In this document: piece by piece, positions 1 through 7,883 of the stretch
Position numbering within the stretch: the stretch's first letter is position 1
Layout: each line of letters begins with the position of its first letter
DNA from: a virus
Strand: one strand, 5' to 3'
IMG/VR virus record: IMGVR_UViG_3300017971_000863
Span: 1 to 20,529 of that record
Length of the DNA: 20,529 nucleotides
Program-made: the position numbers and the translations under genes
Notes under the pieces: model-generated
What the model saw: only the letters and a program-made list of their open reading frames with translations
The model's database searches: none
What the model was told of the DNA's origin: nothing

Positions 1-478
1 ATCTCGTACTTGTGCTGGTCGTGGACGTACTTGTGCTGGTCGTGGACGTACTTGTGCTGGTCGTCGTACTCGTGCTGGTCGTGGTGTCGGTCGTAGTCGT
101 TGTACTAGTCGTGGTGTCGGTCGTAGTCGTTGTGTTTGTCGTAGTCGTGCTGGTAGTCGTGGTCGTGGACGTACTTGTGCTGGTCGTAGTACTACTCGTT
201 GATGTGGTGGTAGTGCTTGTGCTACTCGTTGACGTTGTGCTGGATGTCGACGTGGTACTAGACGTTGTCGTCAGAAAACCAGAACTTACATTACGCCAGT
301 AAGAGCCGTCCCACTGTAGCACGTCACCGTTAGCCAGAGCCGTCAAGTCCACGTCAAGCATCCCGGACACCTTTAATAATGTGTCGTTAAGCTCGGTCAT
401 ATTCGCATCCAGCGCCGTTAGCCAGCCCTGGCAAGAGTAGCGAAGCGTACGAAGTTGTGACGCGCTAAGATATGCCAT
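1..478 (-). CDS. Fibre-like tail protein with long Thr/Ser-rich segment (partial)
   Basis: This gene starts at 478 and runs off the left edge, so only its first 159 codons are visible. Its ATG shares one base with the TAA of the hub gene (TAATG), which fixes the start. Residues 1-40 look helical. Residues 41-64 (MLDVDLTALANGDVLQWDG, then YWRNV) match the 'dvdl..l.dGdvL.wdg..W.nv' segment that recurs in phage tail-fibre proteins. From residue 70 to the edge the protein is almost pure Thr/Ser, at least 90 residues, broken only by one Asn and two Asp. The position after the tail hub fits a fibre or tip-associated protein. I cannot tell whether the Thr/Ser segment is a terminal tail, as in four other genes here, or a linker to a further domain. 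That the gene is real is fairly sure; the fibre role is inferred. Confidence 0.75.
   Translation of the reverse strand, partial: MAYLSASQLRTLRYSCQGWLTALDANMTELNDTLLKVSGMLDVDLTALANGDVLQWDGSYWRNVSSGFLTTTSSTTSTSSTTSTSSTSTTTTSTSSTTTSTSTSTTTTTSTTTTNTTTTTDTTTSTTTTTDTTTSTSTTTSTSTSTTSTSTSTTSTSTR
5..67 (-). repeat. 21-bp tandem repeat, three units, in Thr/Ser coding region
   Basis: The unit cgtacttgtgctggtcgtgg plus a occurs at 5-25 and 26-46, and at 47-67 with the last three bases changed. A fourth copy of its first 19 bases lies apart at 170-188. The period is seven codons, so gain or loss of units keeps the reading frame. On the coding strand each unit encodes Thr/Ser. Confidence 0.9.
81..140 (-). 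repeat. 30-bp tandem duplication encoding the Asn/Asp-containing Thr block
   Basis: Positions 81-110 and 111-140 are near-identical 30-bp units that differ in a few bases near the end. They encode TTTTTDTTTS-like and NTTTTDTTTS-like decapeptides. These are the only places in the visible Thr/Ser tract where Asp or Asn breaks the Thr/Ser pattern. The period of ten codons preserves the frame. Confidence 0.85.
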
Positions 479-2811
479 TATTCCGCCTGCCCGTAGTATT
501 CTGTAGTATTATCCTGGGCGCCCGCCACAACGACCCAGGGCGAGGTAAAGCCATTTACTAGCGCCCGAACGCGTAAGTTGTGAATGCTGAACGGATTTGG
601 GTCAGAGTAAGTAAACGTGTAGGAGCTTTCGGTGGTTTCTGCGACGTAATCCGCTGCCCCTACCTTAGTGGCCCACTGGAATGCCCCGACATACTCGGGC
701 GGCCATTGATCGGTTTGACCGTCCACTGAGCCGTATGTTGCTCCGGCTCCGTCAACTACGCCGCCTCCGGCATAAACCCGGGTTGTCGGCCAAATGGTCG
801 CAGTGAAGGTGCCAGCTCCATTCCCGACAGTCCGTACCAGATAGGGCGGCCAGGGCGTCCGAGCAGTCGCGGCGTAGTTAACCGTGATTTCTGCACATCC
901 GCTCTCATCCGCAGTATAATTATCGAGAAACGGTACCAATTTCACGTAAAAGGTTCCTGCCATGATGTTGGTCATGATGTTGTCGCCAACGTGCACGAGC
1001 CATAGCTCCTTACCAACGGCCCAGGTCTGCTTTTCAGTATTCAGCAGTCCTCGAATAACGCCTGTGAGCTGATAGCTGGTACCGCCGAGTGGTGTCACGG
1101 TCTGAAAGGCAATAATTTCGAACTCATCAGACGACGGGTCGTACAGAACACCGATGCGCGGTTCCGCGAATAGCGCCGCCCGGGAGACCGAGTCGAAGGT
1201 AGGCGCGACCGCCCTCGTAAACGTTAGACCCACATCGTCATCAATCGTCCTGGTGTCGATGGGGTACTCCGCAGACACCGTCCCAAGCTCAGAGAAAAAG
1301 GACGCGCTTTGATGGACCCCGAAGTCGCCTCCTGAGGTTACGGAGTACATCATCTCGAAGCCGGTCTCTTGCCCCGCGCGTTCGCACATGCACAAATATG
1401 CCGGTTCCTCCTGGTATGTGCCTGTGTATGGCAGCTCGATGATGCGCTGGTTCGCGGGCGCCGCTGCCCCATAATGGCTCTGAACCCAGGAGGTTCGCCC
1501 CGCTACACCGTAGTTATCATCCATTAAGCCTTCGATGTACTGCGTCAGCGTCAGATTGATGTCATTCGTATCAATGGAGCCCTCGGTCTTGCTGGTGACG
1601 CGATACTCCGCCGCGCTGATGGCGTAGTCGTCATGGTTAATGGTTACAATTTCGCCTACGTTGATACCTGAGAACTTCGCGGACACCTTGCATTGTATCT
1701 GCGCCTCGGGGTAAGACATCCGCTTCATTACTTCATGTAGTCGTTGGCTCGCGGCCTCAGAGTCCCGATAAGCCGTCAGGTCGATGGTTTTCTGGCGGTC
1801 GTGCCCTATCATGTTATGTACTGCAGGGTTACGCACACGTAGCGTACGCTGAGTATAGTCGGCGTCCTGGTCTGTGAAGTTGGCGCGGAAGTCCGTAAAG
1901 CAGTCGTCCCAGGTGCGCCTAGAGAATTTAAACTCGTTGAAATCCTCGGTGTTCAGCGTATCGACGCTGGCTTCCGAGTCCGTGAAGGCATGGATGATGA
2001 ACTTGTCATTTTCATCCACGCGTAAAGCAAAGTCAACATATGACTGAATCTTCTTGATGTGGTTACGTACTTCTTGCTGCTTGTTGAGCGTGATGTTCAG
2101 CCCGTAGCCCTTTGAGTACCACTCTTCTGCCGCGGCCTCAAATGACGTCACATCGATGCTTGAGCTCGGGACCCCCGATGCCCGGAGAAGATCCCAGACG
2201 ATCGCCGCTGGGTTGACCCCGTTCGTCATGTTGATTTTTTCGGGATTGGCGAGCAGTAGCGGCGCATCTGAAGTACGTTCAACAATGAAGTGGAGCGTTG
2301 GCGCGGTCGAAACGTTGACTCCGAGGAGATACCGGTTTAGAGATATGTGAACTACCGGATTAAGCGCCGCCGCGTAGGCTCCGGGCTCCGTAGGAAAGGT
2401 GGCTTGCGATCCGTCATTCACATCATAGCTGGTGACCGGGAGCTCGGCGATGGTGTGCTTTTTGTCCTGGATGTATACGTCGCTTATCGTGACGTTCGGG
2501 CCTTGGCAGATGGCATGCCACATGTCTAGATAGTAGCGATATCCCGAGATGGTTTTCTTCGAGCCGCCCTTGCCACCGCCCTTTGAATAGACTGGCTCAG
2601 TCTCTAAATTCCCATACCACAAGAAGTTAGTGCTGATGCGGACCTTCCCCCACACCATCGGTACGACGGAACCCTCCTGGTTTTGGTTTATCTGGAAGGA
2701 GTCGAGCCCCTGCGGGTCAAGCTTGGGGCCTTCGGGGCCGCTCTGCGACATGGTATAGTATAGGATCCCGGCCGCGAGGACCCCGATGAGAAGTGCGACT
2801 CCAAAGCCCAT
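478..2811 (-). CDS. Tail hub / host-specificity protein (J-like, GTA gp15-like)
   Basis: This 777-residue protein is probably the central tail-tip hub, which caps the tube and carries receptor-binding domains. After a hydrophobic N-terminus (residues 1-20, MGFGVALLIGVLAAGILYYT) comes a region near residues 45-125 typical of phage hub proteins. It contains the pattern 'VPMVWGKVRISTNFLWYG', then a Gly/Lys loop (SKGGGKGGSKK), then 'YYLDMWHAICQGPNVTISDVYI'-type sequence. The C-terminal part (about 680-777) looks like a fibronectin-III or similar beta domain. It follows the NlpC/P60 gene directly (TAG then ATG), with GGAGG upstream of the start, and it couples to the fibre-like gene by a 1-nt overlap. 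Gene order matches the end of GTA-type tail cassettes. The family call is made from pattern and synteny; the receptor specificity is unknown. Confidence 0.75.
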   Translation of the reverse strand: MGFGVALLIGVLAAGILYYTMSQSGPEGPKLDPQGLDSFQINQNQEGSVVPMVWGKVRISTNFLWYGNLETEPVYSKGGGKGGSKKTISGYRYYLDMWHAICQGPNVTISDVYIQDKKHTIAELPVTSYDVNDGSQATFPTEPGAYAAALNPVVHISLNRYLLGVNVSTAPTLHFIVERTSDAPLLLANPEKINMTNGVNPAAIVWDLLRASGVPSSSIDVTSFEAAAEEWYSKGYGLNITLNKQQEVRNHIKKIQSYVDFALRVDENDKFIIHAFTDSEASVDTLNTEDFNEFKFSRRTWDDCFTDFRANFTDQDADYTQRTLRVRNPAVHNMIGHDRQKTIDLTAYRDSEAASQRLHEVMKRMSYPEAQIQCKVSAKFSGINVGEIVTINHDDYAISAAEYRVTSKTEGSIDTNDINLTLTQYIEGLMDDNYGVAGRTSWVQSHYGAAAPANQRIIELPYTGTYQEEPAYLCMCERAGQETGFEMMYSVTSGGDFGVHQSASFFSELGTVSAEYPIDTRTIDDDVGLTFTRAVAPTFDSVSRAALFAEPRIGVLYDPSSDEFEIIAFQTVTPLGGTSYQLTGVIRGLLNTEKQTWAVGKELWLVHVGDNIMTNIMAGTFYVKLVPFLDNYTADESGCAEITVNYAATARTPWPPYLVRTVGNGAGTFTATIWPTTRVYAGGGVVDGAGATYGSVDGQTDQWPPEYVGAFQWATKVGAADYVAETTESSYTFTYSDPNPFSIHNLRVRALVNGFTSPWVVVAGAQDNTTEYYGQAE

Positions 2812-3303
2812 CTATTCCTCCATTATCCTGAAGACGTTCGTCTGACGCGCCCGAAAGGACTCGCTATGTCGGACGATACAGACCCCACGCTTTGGGTCGG
2901 CGTGCATGATTTGCCCCGCGTCCCGCTCGACATCCGCCCAATACATTGCCGCGTGATTCGTGACCGGCGAGAAAACCGCGAAGGTTAGTAGGTCACCAGG
3001 CATGAGCTCGGCGTCCGGACCAAGTCGCTCGATTTGTATCCCTGGCGCCGCGTGACGCTGAAAGTGCTCGTGCAGGCTCTCTAGGACCCGCTCGTCCGGT
3101 GCGTGCCGGTACCAGTCCCTCGGATAGTAGCTGTATTCCACCTTCTCGAGGATTCCGGATTCCTTCCAACAAGCGCCGATGAACAGCGTACAGTCCGCCC
3201 CGCCGCCACGCACCATGGTACAGTGCTTGTAGGGCGTCCCAAGCCAGGACTCGGCGATGGTCTGGAAGGCTTTCCAGCGCTCAAGCGTGAAATATGGCGT
3301 CAT
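2812..3303 (-). CDS. NlpC/P60-family cell-wall peptidase of the tail tip
   Basis: This 163-residue protein fits the NlpC/P60 papain-like hydrolases of phage tail tips, which cut peptidoglycan stem peptides during DNA entry. The N-terminal part reads 'AESWLGTPYKHC', then 'GGGADCTLFIGACW', so the likely nucleophile is Cys38 in A-D-C. His117 in 'TNHAAMYW' is the expected general base, and His134 in 'IMHAD' a plausible third residue. A longer frame extends upstream to 3411, but ATG 3303 is preferred because it overlaps the TGA of the DUF2163 gene (TGATG) and leaves a normal family length. The stop abuts the hub gene. It is the homologue by position of GTA gp14 and of the lambda gpK peptidase region. 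The fold is quite sure; the exact bond cleaved cannot be told. Confidence 0.85.
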   Translation of the reverse strand: MTPYFTLERWKAFQTIAESWLGTPYKHCTMVRGGGADCTLFIGACWKESGILEKVEYSYYPRDWYRHAPDERVLESLHEHFQRHAAPGIQIERLGPDAELMPGDLLTFAVFSPVTNHAAMYWADVERDAGQIMHADPKRGVCIVRHSESFRARQTNVFRIMEE

Positions 3304-4100
3304 CAGTTGGCTCCGTACATCACTGGATTGCGTGATGGAATGTAGGGCATCCCGAGAAAATTGGTCAGGTTGTTGAATTTGTTTACGCAGGTGGACGGGT
3401 CCCCATCGCATCCCGGGTAGGCATCGACCGTTACGCCTGCATGAACCCGAGAATCGAAGGGTACCTGGATGGTTACTGTGTCCCCTGTGTGCGCCGTAAC
3501 CAGTCGCATATCCGTTCCAAACTGAATCCAGCCGTTTGTAAAGTAGTCATTCCCAGCGCTGGCGAAATCGGCGGAGACGAGCGTGGAGCCAGAGACCGAG
3601 GACAAAGTCGCCGAGACGAGCCATAAACCAGAATTCAGACCGCAGTCATCATCATAAACGTCATGGTTGCAGAAGCTCTGGTAGACGACATCGGGCAGTT
3701 TTTTGGCGAGGTACTTGTTTTTGCTCTGGCAGACTGCCTCGGCCTGGTTTCCGCTGAATGCAACGGATTGAATCTGGCCCTTGAAGACGACGACGTACTC
3801 GGTCGCGTCGGAGGTCAGCATCCGATAGATCGAGATAGACGTCGGCTCCGTCGGCTGGTTCGCGATGTACTGCGCCAGCGTGGGCGTAATGATGGACTTG
3901 ACGCGCACCTTGATGGTTCCGAACTCGACATCGGTGGATATATTGCCACGCGAGATACTTGCTGCCGCGTACGTGAAGCCCTGGAATGTCACATCCGACC
4001 GATAGGATGTATATCGCTCGTATGTGTTACCAGTTTTAAGCTCATACAGCTCCGGGGTAGACTCTTGCTGCGTCGCGACTCGGTTTGTTTCGTAGCTCAT
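3303..4100 (-). CDS. DUF2163 tail-tip protein, probable metal or Fe-S cysteine site
   Basis: This 265-residue protein matches the DUF2163/phage BR0599 family (GTA gp13-like), which links the distal tail to the hub. Its C-terminus has the family signature 'GCDGDPSTCVNKFNNLTNF', followed by LGMPYIPSRNP. Two further cysteines lie upstream in 'SFCNHDVYDDDCGL', giving a C-x8-C plus C-x6-C set. In phage lambda the functionally similar tip protein gpL binds a [4Fe-4S] cluster, so these four cysteines may do the same; that is inference. The start at 4100 is chosen over an in-frame ATG at 4154 because ATGA overlaps the preceding stop by 4 nt with GGAG nearby, and because the peptide MSYETNRVATQ is a natural family start. 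Confidence 0.82.
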   Translation of the reverse strand: MSYETNRVATQQESTPELYELKTGNTYERYTSYRSDVTFQGFTYAAASISRGNISTDVEFGTIKVRVKSIITPTLAQYIANQPTEPTSISIYRMLTSDATEYVVVFKGQIQSVAFSGNQAEAVCQSKNKYLAKKLPDVVYQSFCNHDVYDDDCGLNSGLWLVSATLSSVSGSTLVSADFASAGNDYFTNGWIQFGTDMRLVTAHTGDTVTIQVPFDSRVHAGVTVDAYPGCDGDPSTCVNKFNNLTNFLGMPYIPSRNPVMYGAN

Positions 4101-4729
4101 GAAATCTCCGAGTATTCCTGTACCAGCTCTACAAAATCGAGCGAGGTCTCGCAAATTGTATTAGTTACACAGCGCTCCGCGAGCTCGTCGTTATCGAAGC
4201 GCGCCCATAGCAGCCGCCCGATGCGGTAGTGGTTATCAGTAGTGACTTCACGGTCTAAGACCGTATTAATATTCAGCGTGAGCTCCGAGCCGTCGTCCGT
4301 GGCGCCTGTGACCTTGCGCGTCAAAACGTCGCCATTATTCATCAAGATGTAAATGCGCTCGTATCCCTGGTATTGTAGCTCGAAGCCGTTCGAATTGCAT
4401 ACCAGCGTAGCGGAGCCGTTAGTAGCGGTCGATTTAAGCTCGAAGTGCCGCCTAGGATGTTTAATCCAAAAGCGCTGGCACCGCCCGAGGCGTGCGCAAA
4501 AGAACTCGAGTAGCGTGCACTCTTGCTCCTTGTTAAGCAGCGTAAACCCTGCCTTGAACTTAAGAGGCACATCGTCCGTTAGGCTCTTGAGCTGATGCGA
4601 CGTACCGCGCTGAGACAGGACGCGCCGTAACATTGCGAGGTCGGTAGTTGGATTGGATGCCCAGTTAGGCTCGAGTGGGAAAAGCAGCGCAGAGCCGCCA
4701 GTTCCTAGGTCTTCGAGGCTATCGGCCAT
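4097..4729 (-). CDS. DUF2460-like minor tail protein
   Basis: This 210-residue protein sits where GTA-like phages encode the DUF2460/TIGR02217 distal tail protein, directly before DUF2163. It has a beta-rich, tail-protein look: 'FPLEPNWASNP' near the N-terminus, 'ERIYILMNNGDVLTRKV' in the middle and a C-terminal stretch of alternating hydrophobic residues. It lacks motifs strong enough to name the family by itself, so synteny carries much of the call. The start ATG overlaps the TAA of the 675-residue protein by 1 nt (TAATG), and its own TGA overlaps the next start by 4 nt, placing it firmly in the coupled tail-tip cassette. It probably forms part of the ring between tube and hub. Confidence 0.65.
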   Translation of the reverse strand: MADSLEDLGTGGSALLFPLEPNWASNPTTDLAMLRRVLSQRGTSHQLKSLTDDVPLKFKAGFTLLNKEQECTLLEFFCARLGRCQRFWIKHPRRHFELKSTATNGSATLVCNSNGFELQYQGYERIYILMNNGDVLTRKVTGATDDGSELTLNINTVLDREVTTDNHYRIGRLLWARFDNDELAERCVTNTICETSLDFVELVQEYSEIS

Positions 4730-6756
4730 TAGAAATACTCCAGAAAGTCCACGGTAACCGTATCATGCTCTTCCGTGTGCTCGTTGAACTTGACGCGCTG
4801 GACGAGCCCGATGAACAACGGGTACAGGCGCGTCCGGTTCGTGTTGAAGGTGTTACTGATATCTTCTACCGTTACAATTGTATTCGTTGGGTCCTTATTG
4901 ACGGAGTCGATTAGCTTGAGCTCCGTCGTCCCAGTCGTATGGTCGATGATGGCGACGTATTCAGCGAGGTTGTTTAGGTAGTAGAAATAGTCGATGGCTT
5001 CCGCCGGAACGTCAATAGTTGTGCCGCCCTGTGGGATGGTCGTTGGAATTACCATCTCATTATAAACTGGCACACCGAACAGCTTGTCATGGGCGTAGGA
5101 GAGCTCGTAAAAGAAGCGCTTGCCCTCATCCCCATAGACCAAGAACGTCACTGAACACGAGAGCTGAGGCTCATCTGTCAGCGGGCGCCGCTGCTCAGCA
5201 AAGCGTTCGGTCTGATTCAGCACGGTCTCGAAGCCATATTTGATTTGTACGTCTTTTGCCCAGTTGGGCATGGGTCGGAGCCCAAGGACACGGATACCTG
5301 TTACGCCGATATCATACTCGGCACCATCGACCGTAGGAGTCCAGATGGTATCCTGAATCGCAGGTCCGGTCTCTTCCACCGTTAGCGTAAGGTCTTCCGC
5401 TCCTGATGGGGCGATGGCCTTCGGTAGTGTAGGATAGTCCATCGAGGTCCCAGACTCGTTAGTAACCGCCATCGAGGTAAATTGTACAGACCGCCCTAGC
5501 CACCCGTTCCATATAATGACGTCGTAATCCGACGCCTCTGTGATGAAGCCTGCATCAATGCTCGTAGGTTGGACCCACACCCGATTGAAGATCACATCAT
5601 TGCCAAAGACGGTCCGGTCGATGCCGACGCGGTCACCAGAGCGGCGTCGGTCAGTCTCTGCGGCAGTATAGGCCGGAAAAATGGCGTACGTATAGTCGAA
5701 CACGCTGTAAGAGCCCCAAGATGATGGCATCCCGGCTGCGTAGTCGTTCGGTGCACTCGACAGCGCCCGGCCTGGAGGACCATCGCCAAACCAAAGCGAC
5801 ATAGTTCCTGATTCCGACACGATGGCTAACCAGACTTTTTGTCCGGCGCTGATGCTAACAGGCGTCGACAGGTCAAAGCCGCACCAGAAATCGTCATCGT
5901 TTCCGTCCCAGGCAAACGTTCCTAAATCCTCGAGTAAGGTCGTCGGATAGCTGTCTCCATTGTACAGCCCCATCTTGAAGTTTTCGGCGGTGCCTTTAAT
6001 ACGCATGTATATTTTATGTAAGCTGCCATCTTCCGAAAAGGTAAACGGAAACGCACGCCGCGTTGTTGGGTTGGCATATGACGTCCCGTCCGGCGGAACC
6101 CCATCCGTCGCGTCATATCGCGGCCCACCCAGGTAAGGCGAAGCCGAATAATTGGCGCTCCAGCAGTACGCGTAGCTGTTATTGATGGACACCGAGCCGA
6201 AACTATCGGGCAATGTCCCCGCCCAATCTGGCACGGACCCGCTGGCCCTGCCTGGGTAGCCTGCTGAAGCGTAGTAATAAAAATTTGGTTCGTTTTCCTT
6301 AGTAAGGAGAGCAATCCAAATGCGTGAGCCTTTCTGCACATATAGCGGTTGTAGTAGCGAAAACTCTTGGTTTGCTAGCTGCTGCCACGCACTACGGATG
6401 CCGGTCTCCGCTAATTTGACGCCAGGCCTATCATCAACATCTGAGTAAATCCCGCCCTGCAATAGCGTAGCTTGAGTCGAAAACCAGTATGATAGGCTAT
6501 ACACATAACCATCCTCTGGTACTATGAAAGGCATCGCCCTCCAGTAGGTATAAGCAGTGCTGTACGGTCCCTGCGCAGGCAACCCAAAGCTGCCTAATCG
6601 ATGTGCCCTTGGAGCATTCGTGCCTTGCACCTGCGGCGCCCAGAAACCCGAAGAGTTGCCCGCTGGTCGGACCGCCTCGCGGAAGTCGTCGCCAGAATTC
6701 GCCGTACTGATGTCCGCCGCGCCCAGAACAAGCTTTTGCCCTCGAAAGTCTGCCAT
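4729..6756 (-). CDS. Minor tail protein with duplicated N-terminal beta domain
   Basis: This 675-residue protein appears to have three parts. Residues about 72-204 and 233-364 are two copies of one domain. Each has 'PF.v.EDG..', then a G-x-Y turn (GGIYSD; MGLYNGD), then 'g..iWiAL' (SRIWIALL; QKVWLAIV), then 'GyPGRA' or 'GPPGRA', and a Y/F-rich end (YAYCW; YAIFPAY). The fold resembles carbohydrate-binding beta-sandwiches in layout, but that is inference. Residues about 380-675 resemble a phage minor tail or distal-tail-type core, with 'YGFETVLNQTERFAEQRRPL' recalling the E-x-R segment of DUF2460-type proteins. ATG overlaps the previous stop by 1 nt (TGATG). A tail-side receptor or glycan-binding role is plausible and untested. 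Confidence 0.65.
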   Translation of the reverse strand: MADFRGQKLVLGAADISTANSGDDFREAVRPAGNSSGFWAPQVQGTNAPRAHRLGSFGLPAQGPYSTAYTYWRAMPFIVPEDGYVYSLSYWFSTQATLLQGGIYSDVDDRPGVKLAETGIRSAWQQLANQEFSLLQPLYVQKGSRIWIALLTKENEPNFYYYASAGYPGRASGSVPDWAGTLPDSFGSVSINNSYAYCWSANYSASPYLGGPRYDATDGVPPDGTSYANPTTRRAFPFTFSEDGSLHKIYMRIKGTAENFKMGLYNGDSYPTTLLEDLGTFAWDGNDDDFWCGFDLSTPVSISAGQKVWLAIVSESGTMSLWFGDGPPGRALSSAPNDYAAGMPSSWGSYSVFDYTYAIFPAYTAAETDRRRSGDRVGIDRTVFGNDVIFNRVWVQPTSIDAGFITEASDYDVIIWNGWLGRSVQFTSMAVTNESGTSMDYPTLPKAIAPSGAEDLTLTVEETGPAIQDTIWTPTVDGAEYDIGVTGIRVLGLRPMPNWAKDVQIKYGFETVLNQTERFAEQRRPLTDEPQLSCSVTFLVYGDEGKRFFYELSYAHDKLFGVPVYNEMVIPTTIPQGGTTIDVPAEAIDYFYYLNNLAEYVAIIDHTTGTTELKLIDSVNKDPTNTIVTVEDISNTFNTNRTRLYPLFIGLVQRVKFNEHTEEHDTVTVDFLEYF

Positions 6757-7793
6757 CAGGACACCTTAAATCCAAAGCCCCAGTCCGATACGCCCTGCTT
6801 CTGTATTGGAAAAACAATGTAGGTTGAGCCGCCCCAGTCCACCTCCTCACCAATAGTCAACCCAGAGTACGGGAAATGGTACACAGGCAACGTCCCGAAC
6901 ATGTAGAACTTTGAGCTGGCTGTATCCCGGATAAACATCGCTGGCTTCTGCACCATTCGGAAGTTGTTGTAGCTAATCATCCGCATCCCGAGCTCCATCC
7001 GCATCCCGAGCCCCTCCCCTGGCGTTGAGCTCCAGTGCATCGAGTCGTATACCGGCTGGTCATTGTGAAGGTAGAAGTTGTGCAGATAATCGTCGGTATG
7101 CGTCCGCCCAGCGCTGTCCCAGTAGATGTATCGATCGTACCCGTTCGCCGCTGTCTCGTGCTCCGGGCTGCAAAAAGGCCAGAATTGTGTAGGACTAGAA
7201 TCCATGTCCGACCACTTATACTGGTACGTGGAGCCGCCAATCCAAACGCCCATCAAGTCCGAGCGGCTCTTGAATTCGGGAATGAGCTCAGGTAGCCCGA
7301 AGGCGAAGCTGTAGACATGGTCCGAGTCTACCTGACAAACCACCGCGATGAACTTCTCATCGCCGAAAATCCACATGTTATTAAACGAGGAATCCGGGAT
7401 ACTTGCCGAGCGAAAGTCCGCGCTGCCTTGTGTATTGCGTCCGTTGTAATGGTCTTGCTCGCATGGGTCGTATGCGTCGTTGATGTCGTAAGTCTTGTCG
7501 GCATATGGAATGCCCGATACCTTAAGGATGTCATCGTACGTGGCATCGTTGTCGACCACAAATCGGTAACACAGCTGCTGGCTGTGCTCAGAAATCGTCC
7601 CATTCTCGAGCTGAAGGAACCGCTGGTCCCCCGCTGCTAGCGACCATCCCGTTGTCTGGACCCATCCATAATCCGCTCCGGTCTTGTCCTCACCAAGTGT
7701 CCAGCCCCATGCCGAAGCCTTCGCGGCGATGTTCTGCAGCATCTCCTTCCCACTCGCGGGCGTCGAGTATGCCTGATAATTCAAGGTTGACAT
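6756..7793 (-). CDS. Phage structural protein, tail region (unknown function)
   Basis: This 345-residue protein is of a type common in phage tail modules without an assigned role. Residues 1-50 contain 'AAKASAWGWTL', a W-rich start typical of these proteins. The middle reads 'MWIFGDEKFIAVVCQV', a strand pair that aligns in layout with 'YWIYSNRQRIIVILD' of the neighbouring upstream gene. The end reads 'FYMFGTLPVYHFP' and 'GGSTYIVFPIQ'. It has no Thr/Ser tail. A strong Shine-Dalgarno (TAAGGAGGAACG before ATG) includes the upstream gene's stop codon, and the stop overlaps the next start by 1 nt. Near 6978-7011 an 18-bp period duplicates MRMELG-MRM. It is probably a virion component of the tail; the name of the family is not known to me. 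Confidence 0.6.
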   Translation of the reverse strand: MSTLNYQAYSTPASGKEMLQNIAAKASAWGWTLGEDKTGADYGWVQTTGWSLAAGDQRFLQLENGTISEHSQQLCYRFVVDNDATYDDILKVSGIPYADKTYDINDAYDPCEQDHYNGRNTQGSADFRSASIPDSSFNNMWIFGDEKFIAVVCQVDSDHVYSFAFGLPELIPEFKSRSDLMGVWIGGSTYQYKWSDMDSSPTQFWPFCSPEHETAANGYDRYIYWDSAGRTHTDDYLHNFYLHNDQPVYDSMHWSSTPGEGLGMRMELGMRMISYNNFRMVQKPAMFIRDTASSKFYMFGTLPVYHFPYSGLTIGEEVDWGGSTYIVFPIQKQGVSDWGFGFKVS

Positions 7794-7802
7794 CGTTCCT
7801 CC

Positions 7803-7883
7803 TTACGGTGCAGTCGTGGTTGATGTCGAGCTGGTCGAGCTGGTCGAGGTCGAGCTGGTCGTCGTAGACGTCGTGGTGGTCGT
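7803..7883 (-). repeat. Thr/Ser tail-coding tract built on 9-bp units
   Basis: This is the 26-codon tail plus stop. On the plus strand gtcgagctg recurs at 25-33, 34-42 and 49-57 of the 7801 line (7825-7833, 7834-7842, 7849-7857), with a six-base partial unit between the last two. The unit differs in both length and sequence from those in the other Thr/Ser loci. Confidence 0.8.

Noticed and set aside
12-302. Plus-strand open frame of Val/Leu/Asp repeats
   Set aside because: It is the antisense image of the Thr/Ser tract. The minus strand continues a gene with a proper start at 478 and a folded N-terminal part.
3663-4229. Plus-strand 188-codon open frame
   Set aside because: It is a shadow of the DUF2163 and DUF2460-like genes, with no motif and no ribosome site of note.
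6978-7011. 18-bp duplication giving MRMELG-MRM in the structural protein
   Set aside because: It is a single short duplication inside an ordinary coding region; real, but with no sign of a wider role.
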